Origin: Mytilus trossulus
Lineage: Eukaryota; Mollusca; Bivalvia; Mytilida; Mytilidae
DNA: 64,000 nucleotides
Direction: 5' to 3'
Assembly (NCBI RefSeq): GCF_036588685.1
Contig: NC_086378.1
Span: 27,319,578-27,383,577, forward strand
Made by a program: the position numbers and the translations under genes. Within the stretch, counting starts at the first letter, position 1. Every line of letters begins with the position of its first letter. This document shows positions 52,986 to 64,000 of the stretch, piece by piece. The notes beneath the pieces are model-generated. The model saw only the letters and a program-made list of their open reading frames with translations. It ran no database searches and was not told the DNA's origin.

Positions 52986-55618
52986 TAAAGCCAAACAAGT
53001 TAAAGTTGAAGATATTATTATTTTATTCATAGCTTTTGTAGATGAATAGGGATGTGGAAAAACGGAATCTCTAAAACGTAGTTGAAGCAGGCGTTTTAGT
53101 TTTTTGTTCTTCATCGCAATCCACTGAAAAGTATCAATTAAAATGCAATAGTAGTAAACAGATGTTCAAAACTCAAGAATTTCTTTAACTCTATATCGAG
53201 CATGACTAGGTGCGGCAATGAAAAAGATCAACACAAAGAACATATCAAGAAACAAATGTTTTGTTGGAAAGACAAAGAAACATCGGAGCAATCATCAATT
53301 CGTGAAGCCAATCGGATAAATTGTGAATCTAAGTTCAAATAACCAAGGACTTCATGTTAAATTGGAAATCAAAATGGAGAATATTTCGTAGGGACAACAA
53401 CCCGAACAACGAGCAGAAAACAAGTCCCGAGACCCCAAATGGGTCTTCAACACAGCGAAAATATTCGACAACCGTTTTACAAGCTATTGTTAAAAATAAT
53501 ATGAGATAAAATGGATATAAAATACCAGTGTGTGTGAGTGTGTATGTGGGGGCGGGGTGGGGTTGAGGGGAGTAAAACATTGTGAAGGAAATCAAACAAG
53601 AAAATAACTAAGGATTAGCGTCGAAAAGTCTAAAAAGAATACTCAAAACATACTTAAAACCGTATGAACTCGGATTCCCTGAAAGAATAATGCGTGTTTG
53701 TGACAGCTGCGCCCCTAGTGATATCCGTTTTATAACTAAAGACAAGTTGAAAAGTATAATTACAACAAAACTGAACTCCGAGGAAATACCAACGGAAAAT
53801 CCCTCTTCAAATGGCAAAATCAAAAGCTTATAAACATATCAAACATATCGGTGATATAACGTCTTGTAATATCATATTTCAGGGGGGGGGGGGAATTTTG
53901 GAGTGAAACATTTCTTCTATCACCTTCAACACATATATTGCAAAACAGTCAATTTAATAAGTATGGCGTCCTTACAACTTTCGATGAATTAATCTTAATT
54001 TTATGTATGACAGAACAACATCAACATTGGCTGTTAACGAGGCACTATGTGAATTTTTTGCCAGGAAGCAGTGGCATTGTGAAGCAATTCAGCCTACAAG
54101 GGGTTCTTTCCCGGATCCCATCAAAATAGAAGATTATCAAGGAGGACATGTTTGGGCTCACCCTTATTAATGTACTTGACAGGTACATGTTCCAAGTCAT
54201 GAACACTGTGGTTTGATGAAAGAAAAAATCAATGACAGTTGGAAACCAAAATAGACTAATATGTAGGGGCATCTGATAGGGAAAATGATGCCGATTTTCG
54301 TGTGCAACCAATAATTTTAAGTCAGTTTTACGTATTTTATAAAAAAAATACAAAAGCATGAAACCCAAATATTAATTGAAATAGTGAAATTAAACTTAAT
54401 TGGTAAATTGGTAAGCTATGTTTATTGTTGGTAATTTTTATAATAAATAGGATACACATTGTTTCATGATAGGCTTACATTATAAACGGATTGTTAACCT
54501 AATACCTTTAATGGTTATGAATTTTAATTCTATACCCCATTATTGTTCATCTTCACACATTTATGTAAATTAATCTGTAGTTAAGGGCTTAATGGTTCTA
54601 TTAAATACTGCTTTGTAACAAGTCAATTGTTCAATTCTTTGTTCATCAATAATTCAAGAAAGATTTTACTACTTAATTCTACAGAATGGGATCTATTATA
54701 AATTCCTATTACGAATATAAGTAGTACTACGAATTATTTTTCTATGATACTTAAAAGAATTAGGTCCCGTAACATATTCCGAAGTTTGCTGGATAGGCAA
54801 TAAAAAAGTAAGAAGATGGGGTATGATACAACTTGTTTCTTTCTTGTATTTAGTTTTTCACGGAACCTAAGGTTTGTAAAATAAAAGATGTAAAAACGCA
54901 TAGTCCGGATCAAGACAAATGTTAATTAGAAACCAGCAAGACAAGTTATAATTAGAAGTAATATTAATCTTACGGTTGTTCACGATACTCTTTGAATCTT
55001 TATGACTAAAATTGTAGGCTATTTGTATAAAAAATAAAATCTCCTCGACTGATAAATGACTCAATTTAAAGCGTGTCTGTATGCAAATATCTACCCATAT
55101 CCAACAAGTCCCCTTTTAGGTGAACAAGTATCTTAGATTCAAATGTGTAATTAAAATCTTTCAATCTTTTATGGGTGGATTTAACATACATAAATTAAAG
55201 AAAAAATCAAAAATCAACGAATGAGGTGGTTAAATTTGATGACTTTACCTTTTTGTGCTTCTTTGTTGAATATTTGTTGGTTTTTGTTGTGATTACAATT
55301 ATAACACATTGATGGCTGCTATGCCCCTATTTGGGACATTTTTGCCTATTGTGTCAGTTTGTGTTGTTGGCGCATCGTTGTCAATAGTATGGAATTTGAT
55401 ACGTGTGTCATACGAGTGAGAGGTTTAGCTAGCTTTTAAACCAATTCCAGTCCACTATTTTCTTCATAAAATAATTTTTGTACCAATTCAAGAATATGAC
55501 AGTTGTTATCAAATCGTTTAATGTGTTTGAGCATTTTATTTTGCCATTTGATAAGGGACTTCCCGTTCCGAATTTTCCGCGGAGAACAGTATTTTTGTGT
55601 TTTATTTTTTATAAGGTT

Positions 55619-56255
55619 TGAACATTTTGTCGGGTGTATTTACTAACATATAACCTGATTATACATACTTTAACAAGACTCAATACTGCAATTTGATTTA
55701 CCGAATTTGGCATATTTTGAGGATGTATCAAAATAATAACTATAAGAAAGTCATCCTCAATAAAAAAAAAAAAAAAATGTGTGGAAACAAAATAAGAGCT
55801 ATATTTTGTCTTCCGAATAATTCATTCCTTTAGTTAATATATGTCCTTATGTGCTCAATTTTGAAGTAACATAAACAATTTGCAGTATTGTCTTCAGCAG
55901 CAATATACAGAACTTTTACACATTTGATTTAATTAAAAGTAATAAAGTGGTAATAATTTGTGTAAGAATTACATAGACTCTTTAAAAAATGGAATATTGT
56001 AACAGCTTTAAAATTTTGACCATGTGAGTGAAGCAAATAATGGGAATATTTTTTTATTACAAAGAGAAGTAGCGTCGGTCCTAAATTTCAGTAATAATAT
56101 CTTTAAACATTTTGCAGGGTGTATTTACAAACATATAACCTGATAAAAATACTTAAAGAAGACTTAATACTGCAATTTGTTTTACAGAATTTGGCATATT
56201 TTGAGGATGTATCAAAATATTAATTATAAGAAAGTTATTCTCAATACAACCCAAA
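55619..56255 (+). repeat. Roughly 490-bp-spaced direct duplication
   Basis: 55619-55765 and 56107-56255 are diverged direct copies sharing TTTGGCATATTTTGAGGATG and ATATAACCTGAT. Flanking similarity (CAGCAATATACAGA at 55900 and 56400) suggests the whole unit of about 490 bp was duplicated. Confidence 0.75.
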
Positions 56256-59200
56256 ATGTTTGGAAACAAAATTAGAGCTATATTTTGTCCTCCGAATACA
56301 AATTTATTCCTTTTGTTTAGAGATACCCTTATATGTTAAATGTTAAAATAACATTAACAACACATACTATATTATCACACATACAGTATTTTCCTCAACA
56401 GCAATATACAGAGCTAAACACAAGACAATAACAATCAAAACCAAGGATTAAAAACAAAGACTCACAAAACCAAAAGACATTTACATCAACATTTATAAAT
56501 AAGAAATAAGAAACAACACGAACTCCACTAAACCGGGAGTAAAATAAGGTACCCCGGAAGGGTACACATTATTCAATTGAAAGATGTAAAATAACTGATA
56601 ATTTGTGTGAGAATTACATAGACAACCGGTTGAGTTGTGAGTGAAACAAATAATGGGAAATTTGGTCCTTTCTCTTTTATTACAAAAAGAAGTTTCAGTA
56701 TATATATCTAGATGCGGAAAATTACGAACGGTTTGTATTGTTATTGTGGAGTCCTATAAGCATTCATATCACGACAGCTATAGACCCCCTTACAAAGTAT
56801 CAACCGTCTGAAGTATGTTTTATATAGTATGTGTGGTTTGCTGTCCTCTTGAACTAGTATTCATTAACTGTCACTTGTTGCCTATAGATTGTTCATCTAG
56901 GACTTTGGTTTAGGAGTAGTCACTTAACTTTCAGATCATACTGCTTTCATTTCACCAGAAACAAACTCATTAGACGGTTTTTGTATATGTTGGATTCTCT
57001 TTCCTTTTCACCATGTTAAAGATTTGTTTAAGTATACGAATTCATTGTACCCACTTAAACTTACTTTTGCATTGTCAAGTGTAAAGTGTGGTCTCTGTCT
57101 GATTTAAACAAAGGTGATAAACAATCTTACGGTAAACCGTTACACCAAGATGAATGCCTTTTCTTTTCATATTGTATATTTTTCATTCCTTGACGGAGAT
57201 GTTCCGATGGCTGCGTCTAATTACGAGATGAAGATGAACTCTTATGTACGAATGTTTTATGGATTTCATTATAATGTTATTAATTGTTCTAAAATATGTG
57301 TCACAGATGAGCAGGGAGATGTTTGACTTGTCGATGTCCTCCATCTTTTCTCGGTTACGTAATAGAAGTTACTTCATTATATAAGTTCCAAATGAAAACA
57401 ATATTATGAAATATTATTTCCACCGGAATATATATTACAGTAAATATTCCTAACGGAAGTAATAGTATAGAATATTTGTTCAAACAGGAATAGATATTAT
57501 GGCGTTGTTTATAACATAGTTCCCGGAGGAACTTTTGTTAGGGGGGGACAAATATACGTTGACAGTGTTATCGCCGCATGTGATTATGACTGGAAATTTA
57601 CCTGCCATGAAATAATATCAGACGCTTATAGTACCCGAGGAAATGTGACATATAGACATGATAAATATATCGGGTTGTTGAATCTTTGACACATTCCCCA
57701 TTTCCATTCTCAATTTTAATAATATATATTGATTTATATAGTCTCTCACTATAATTCTTTATAGAATGGCATTTGTATTTTAATTTATAAAATTACTGTT
57801 TTATTCAAGTATATACAATGTATTATAATGATTGTATTATATGTATTGCAAGTGGTGATACTCCAATAAAATATTGAATCTGAATCTGTGATCCCATCAG
57901 AACACATAAGCAAACAATTTACTTTAAATTTTACTTTTAGTGAACATTGTTCGTTGTTTTGTTTCTGTGGGGCATGTAGTCATATATTTTTGTATTCATT
58001 GTTTTATTTTGTTTTCTTTAATATACTTTTTTATTGTTGGGTTTACTGTTTATTTGTTGTCCCAGGTTTTCCCTGTCTTTGTTTTTAAGGTAGCATGTGA
58101 CTGAAGAGATAAAAGTTAAGTTTTATTTTTTTTTAAACCACGACTCGGATAATGAATGAAATATTAACTATATATATATATATTTAACAAACACTTGATC
58201 TTTGCAATTAAGATTTTAATTTTTAATTAAAGTTCAATTACTAAAGTATATAAAAGCTTATAACTGCTTGAATAAAACAACTGTTAACGCTAATAATATT
58301 TACTATATAACCACAAAATGCATACATGGCTTCGTTAATTGCCCTTACTTGTGGTTGCATTTATGTATTAAGCTCTTCAAATTTTGTTTCTAATTACAAA
58401 ATGTATTTGGTTTTAAATAGTGGTGATGTTTCTGTTTTAATCTTCTTATGTAAGCCATATTGGACTTCTGTATGAATAAATCTTGGACTTTAAAGGAACA
58501 TTCGCTGAATGTGTTGAATTTGCTTTAGGGACAATGATAATCCGTTATTCAAATACTAACCAATTATCGTCCACGATGTTCCGAGAGCGGAATGACACTT
58601 TTATATTAACAATGGCCATTTAAAATCTTAACAAAGCTGACACTGTTGGGAGTCGCCATTAACGAGAAAATTGGTTCAGTCAACAAGAAAATGTATTTAT
58701 TGGAGAATAATAGAGAACGATTTTACGCTAAATATTAACAAGAAGTGTTGATAAATATTATACTAGGGTTTAAACAACGTGTTGTTATAATCTGTACTGT
58801 CAATATACCTAGTAGTTTGAATGGTCAGTTGTTCGGCCAATACGGACAACAGTGGGCAGTAAACAATCAGAGATAATGTGTCAATATTTGTCCTATTGTC
58901 AATCACAAGTGGATGGAGTTTGTATCAATTCTGGATAAATTGGCTTCTGTGGGGTTGTTATTGTGCATTGATCAGAGAATTCACTATAAAAAGGAGACCA
59001 ACAGTTCATTGTGACATTGTATTTTTTGTAATGATTTGTACTTCATATTATTTATTATATGTTTTCCTTCCGAATAATTTTAGGTATGGTGATGGCTGAG
59101 GATGATTAAAGTTGTTAACAACCTTGACTGACTATACAGCCCTCACAAGTTCGGCTTAATTTTAGATAAAAATATTGTAAAAGCGTATATAAAGGTAACG

Positions 59201-61382
59201 ATATAAGTCAACGTGTGGTGTAGACCCTGGAAGACATTCAATGACGCAGGTGAAAAATAAGAATATTACGTCAGTTTTTAATGTATGCATGTCATTATTA
59301 TTTATTGTATCGGAATTTGTATTTATTGAAATATAATTTGTATTTATTTAAATGTTACTTACATTTATTGAAATATAATTTGCATTTATTGTAACATAGT
59401 AATTTGTATTTTTATTACTCTTTTGTGCCATTTGTGTGTATGCTATTTTTATTTATAAATTACTTAACGATAATAATATTGGATATCTAAACTGTATCAT
59501 GAGATTACAAACACCAAGGACATGGAGACTGCAGATACAACAGAGATGAAGGTCATGTTCTACGCAGACCATCGAGAGGCATGACCAAGGTAGCCCTTGG
59601 ATGGACGACAAAGGGGAAAAGAAAAAGAGGTAGACATAAAACAATTAAAGGGAAGATGGTGTACCGTTGGCACAGTGGTTAATAAAGCAACCAGCAGAGA
59701 AGAGTGAAGGAGTCTTGTCCTTGTCATATGTGGAATAAAGCAAAGAAAGGATTAAATAAATAAAATAAAAACTGTATAATGATATGTAATTACTCATCGT
59801 TAATATATTAAATCTGGTTGTTGTTTAAACTCAAAATCATTTGTTTTTCAAAATTTTCCTTTTTAAAACTGTATAAATTTCTTTGAAAAAAAACCGACGT
59901 TCTAAAATTGACGATAGTTGCAATGTGATATATGCATATTTACAAGTTTTTCTTTTTTAATAAAAAATCATATAACATAGATACCAAACTCCGAGGAAAA
60001 TTCAAAACAAAAAATCACTTTTCAGATGGCAAAGTTTAAATGTGTCCAAACTTGTCTTTGTTTGTACAGATTTTTTTATTTATAAATGTTTAAATCCGAA
60101 AGACGGAATAGCCAAATATTTATATTAATAATTAAAAAGCAGTTATGTTAATATGCAAATATTCTATTTCATATTCATGCCTTAACTCGTAAATTATTTC
60201 TACTTTTTAAATGCTGTAGGATTTGACCTGGTGAAATGATAAACATGACAAAACAGAGGACAATTACACAACCATTAATAAAAATTTGAAAAAGAGGCGG
60301 ACGATACCAATGGGAAAATGCTTAATTCAGTTTCTATTTTTTATATTCGATACATTTAAGTAATAGGCAACAGAAGTTTACCGATGTTCGAAATTTCGTA
60401 AATACAACAAAAAAAGACTTATGGAAACGCCTGCACTCGAAAAGGGGCTAGACCGTGTGCATTTCCAGAGTAAGTGTCTTCTGCTAATCATGCATTATCG
60501 TCGAGTATTATATTGTTAGCGTATATTTGTTCCGCCTTAGTCACAGAAGTTCACCTGGAAATTTTTGTTATCTATTAAACGATGTAATAAAATATGTTCC
60601 GTTTTGGAACAAATATTCTTAACCCTTTATTCCCTAAATGGAAATAATATTACAAAATATTTCTGATGTTCTGATAGAACTTCCATTTTGCGAGATGATC
60701 ACTTCATAAAGCCGAGTAGGAGTTTTATTTAAAACAAAAAATGAAATGAAATTCAAAGACAATACAGACTGATGAAATCCATTAAATAATCCACCATCAC
60801 TGAACACCGACAAACAAACAAACGATACCACACCATATAAAATTTAACGTAGGAAAATCAATTTTAAAAAATTAGTATTTCTATATTCAGATAGTCTATA
60901 ATGCGTTCACATGATAAAAAACTGAAAAAAAAATCAAATTTTAGAAGCATAAGTAATAATCGAAGCTGTCCAGTTATTTGGGTTTAGAATTATTAGAATT
61001 GGTGGCGAATTTAAGTTGTATATTCATATCGGACAACAAATTTATTTATTTCATATATAAGATAACAAAAAGAATGTAACCACACTGATTACAATATATG
61101 TCAATAAATTATAAATCTAAAAGAAAACACATAAATCTTGTCACATTGACAAGTACACAAAGGAATATTGGCCATTGCTTAAAGATTCGGAATTTCTATA
61201 ATGTATTACTTCATTGCACTGCAACATTCGGAATTTCCAGAACGTACCATTCGTTTTGCTAGTTTAAAATTGTTTGTATAAATCGTAGCACGTGAACTGG
61301 AAGCACTATCAATGTCCATTCGTATATCTCTGATATAGACGATCTAACGACTGACAACGATTAAAACACACAGGTGATTTCT

Positions 61383-63037
61383 TCATGTTGTTTCATCAGG
61401 ATCCGTTTCCACGACATCTATTTCCTCTTCCGGTTCCGATTCGTCATGTTGTTGGTTATTTGGCACTGATATCGTCGAAGCACTAGATTTAAAATGACTA
61501 AATGGAAAACTTGCGGGGTGTTTGAAATAATTGTCTTCTGGGTTTGATTCTGGTGTATCACAATCTCTAGAATGTTCATCTGATTGGTTGTTGGTGTCAG
61601 TTGAAGAATCGAGTGGCTTTTTCTGAAGTTTTTTATGTTTCATCCTTCTATTCTGGAACCATGTCTTTACCTATTTAAAAAAAAAACCAAATGACTTCTT
61701 ATTTTCTTCATATTTAATAATAATATATACATGTACTATTGAGTCACTATTGTCAGATGATCTTGTACTTTTGCATGTCCTAACAACATGCAATAAAATG
61801 TTCTGTATAAGACAGGATTCTTAAATAACTATTACAAAATGTATATATAAATTCACTGCTAGTATCTTTTAGATATTTGTTAAACTGCTCGCTTGACAAA
61901 TTAGGGTTGATACTTAAAGGATAAATGTGTAATTGATAAACTGTGCGGCGCTACCTATAATTGACGTTTAAATGATATGCATATCTGTTTCTAAAGGACA
62001 TCTGAATCAAACCTATGTCACTCATAAACTAAGGAGTAGGTCCAGTAAGGACCGATTTTGACCTCAAATTTCAGTTTCATCTGACAAAAGATTTTTACCA
62101 CTTTTTAAACACTCAAGTGTCTATTTCATTTGTTTCAATTATTTTTTGTTAAAGATTTTAATTCATTTAGTCTTAAAAAACGATCCGATTCAAGCTAAAA
62201 TATGAAAAATCTACCAAATATGCGAAAAAATGTCACTTTTCAGATGGTTTTTCGTCAAAAATGAAAGTGGCCGCATCCGTGTTCATCCTCCATCTTTATA
62301 TATGTTATGTATTATCATCAAATACAACTTCCATTTTAATATTTTGGATGAACACGAATGCGGCCACTTTCATTTTACACGGAAACCGTCTAATATTTAA
62401 CTAAAATGCTTGAATTTTGATGATTTCAGTAATTTAGCATGACTTAATGGTGCTAGTACTCAATATATGTGCATTGTAATGCCCAAAAAAGCCAATATTT
62501 ATGTAGCAGAACCATTCTACTATCCAATAAATAACTAAAAGTTTACATTTTAACAATTTTGTAAAACTGCTATATTTTGTGGCCAAAAAGGGCTCTTACC
62601 GGACCTACTCCTTTAAACAATTATGGTTCAAACTTCATTTGATATACTACTTTTATAAAATCTTGTTTGGTATTGATTAATTGATTATGCTTCTTCTTTT
62701 GCAATCTTATCTTTATTTCTAATACAGTTATGAAAAATTTTCTTTACACTTAAATCATACCCGTGTTTCTCTTTAACAATGTAGTCCTACTCTAATTGAA
62801 TCAGACCTGTGTTTCTTGTTAACAATATAGTCCTATTCTTATTGAATCATACCTGTGTTTCTGATAAGCTCAGTTGTGCTGCCAATTCTACCCTCTCCGG
62901 TGTAGAAAGATATCTTTGAGTTTCGAACCTCTTTTCTAGACCATTGAGTTGTTGATCACTAAATACTGTCCGAGCTTTCCTTCGTCGGCAATGTTTTCCT
63001 GGACTGTCGTGTTGGAATAACGGATTCAGAGGAAATC
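61383..63037 (-). CDS. Bsx-type homeobox protein, 3' exons only
   Basis: Minus-strand exons 62853-63037 (starting with 2 bases of a split codon) and 61383-61670 encode the C-terminal part of a homeodomain protein. Upstream of the homeodomain is HDSPGKHCRRRKARTVFSD. Helix 3 reads TQVKTWFQNRRMKHKK with W48, F49, Q50 and N51. The intron falls between homeodomain residues 44 and 45, a common position in this class. The residues KARTVFSD, GLEKRF and QRYLSTPERVELA closely match what I know of Bsx/bsh (brain-specific homeobox), a DNA-binding regulator in neural and hypothalamic development in vertebrates. The 79-residue tail after the homeodomain is Ser/Asp/Glu-rich and ends EEEIDVVETDPDETT. The first coding exon, with the ATG, is not visible up to the window edge and probably lies beyond it. 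Confidence 0.9.
62027..62620 (+). mobile_element. MITE-like repeat in the Bsx intron
   Basis: About 590 bp with inverted ends AAGGAGTAGGTCCAGTAAG (left) and its near-exact inverse (right, CTTACCGGACCTACTCCTT). Related to 8261-8783 in the opposite orientation. The interior contains an inverted pair around GAAAGTGGCCGCAT (62265 and 62360). Confidence 0.8.
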
Positions 63038-64000
63038 CTGAAAACAAAAGTGTAGGTTTTAAAACAAGAGTCAAATTTAACATCTCATCAATTCTATATC
63101 AAATTTTATAGATATACTGGTGCAAATTATATTAGTTGTTAAACATGTTTTTTGATTGGCGTTCAAGTATACACTTGATAAACACTACACAAAATAGATG
63201 CGTGAATTCAATTCTTTATTAATACATTGTAGAAAAACTCTAAAGAAAAAATTCCTGCAATCAAGGTATGCTTAAAATTCCTTGATTCAAAAAAGTTTCA
63301 TGATTTAAACATTTTTATAAATGTTTTTGAGACTAAAATTTGTATAAATGTTTTTCAGACTAAAATTTGTATAAATGTTTTTCAGACTAAAATTTGTATA
63401 AATGTTTTTAAGAATAATGTTGACTTTCCTTGCGAAAACCTAAAAAGTTACATCCTCTGTGAATGTCAGTATAGAAGTTAGATTTATACAAAATATGATT
63501 AGAAATTGGTTTGTATCAAGAAACAGGATACTAAGGGGGAATAGATTATGTTTATTTTAACATGTTAAAAATATAAACCTTAATTTGCTTTAAATTTGTG
63601 CAAAATTGATAACTTAATCAGCAACATTTAGAATTGGAATTCGTAGTTAAATTAATTTATCTGTCCAACTCGGTAAAAATAATAATAATGGTATTGAATA
63701 ACCATCAGAAACGAGAAATAAAGACTTAAGAAATATGTTAGTTAACTTATAAAATGAAGAAAAAACCCGCACTATATATAATCAACAATGCAATTATTAC
63801 ATTAAAACTTGTTCCATGTTGATTTTCTTGTTTACTTTTTCATTCTTTATTTGAATACACAGTTCACACACGAATGAACCAATTCTATACCAACAAACAT
63901 ACTACCAATAATTATTTATATATATTTAGTTTATATTCTGTAACAGATGTATGTGCCTATAAATAGTAACACATAACATACAAATATATTTGAGTGTGGA
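63038..64000. other. Bsx upstream intron, no exon seen
   Basis: AT-rich sequence upstream of the homeodomain exon on the minus strand. A 27-bp tandem repeat lies at 63317-63412; otherwise nothing is recognised. The missing first exon could not be identified here. Confidence 0.5.
63317..63412. repeat. 27-bp tandem repeat, about 3.6 copies
   Basis: Units of ATAAATGTTTTTCAGACTAA plus AATTTGT; the first unit has GAG for CAG. Intronic. Confidence 0.9.

Larger units (their letters stand above)
51161..61382. other. 10-kb gene-poor repeat-laden stretch
   Basis: No protein-coding exon recognised. It contains TAGCTAGC-family copies (51690-51800, 52225-52400, 55240-55610), an inverted pair of the GACGCGCGTTTCGTC family (52736-52985), a duplicated block (55619-55765 and 56107-56255) and fragments of another dispersed repeat (53770-53840 and 59985-60050, both with AACTCCGAGGAAA). 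ORFs at 58878-59099 and 53938-54129 have no visible family features. A minus-strand AATAAA near 61041-61050 could end the Bsx transcript. Confidence 0.45.

Overview
This AT-rich window has the look of a bivalve mollusc nuclear genome, most likely a marine mussel (Mytilus-like). The genes have many short exons split by GT-AG introns. The introns and spacers are full of short dispersed repeats, foldback elements, minisatellites and tRNA-derived SINEs. Assignment to Mytilus is an inference from this repeat character and from the animal protein families present (CYP2-clan P450, tetraspanins, SDR, Bsx homeobox); no search was run. All gene models below were assembled by hand by joining exons whose splice phases agree.

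Layout. 1-4.7 kb: no gene; a foldback element with long inverted arms made of tandem repeats, plus palindrome clusters, all bracketed by a 56-bp direct repeat. 7.2-14.0 kb (+): a complete six-exon cytochrome P450 (507 aa). 19.2-23.4 kb (-) and 26.9-35.0 kb (+): two complete seven-exon tetraspanins (274 and 260 aa) arranged head to head. 36.1-41.5 kb (-): a complete six-exon short-chain dehydrogenase (251 aa), convergent with the second tetraspanin. 43.9-45.8 kb: two copies of one foldback transposon, one inserted inside the other. 46.1-47.8 kb (+): decayed exons 3, 4 and 5 of a third tetraspanin. 47.8-48.5 kb: two tRNA-derived SINE copies and a long TA/GA microsatellite. 48.5-61.4 kb: a gene-poor stretch of repeats, including a 63-bp minisatellite. 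61.4-63.0 kb (-): the last two exons of a Bsx-type homeobox gene whose 5' exon was not found.

The P450 and SDR are probably small-molecule oxidoreductases and the tetraspanins are membrane organisers. Nothing indicates that these genes form one pathway. The most notable points are the P450 with substituted C-helix and I-helix signature residues, the tetraspanin cluster (two intact genes and one relic with matching exon architecture), and the nested foldback insertion whose interrupted target can be read from the sequence.
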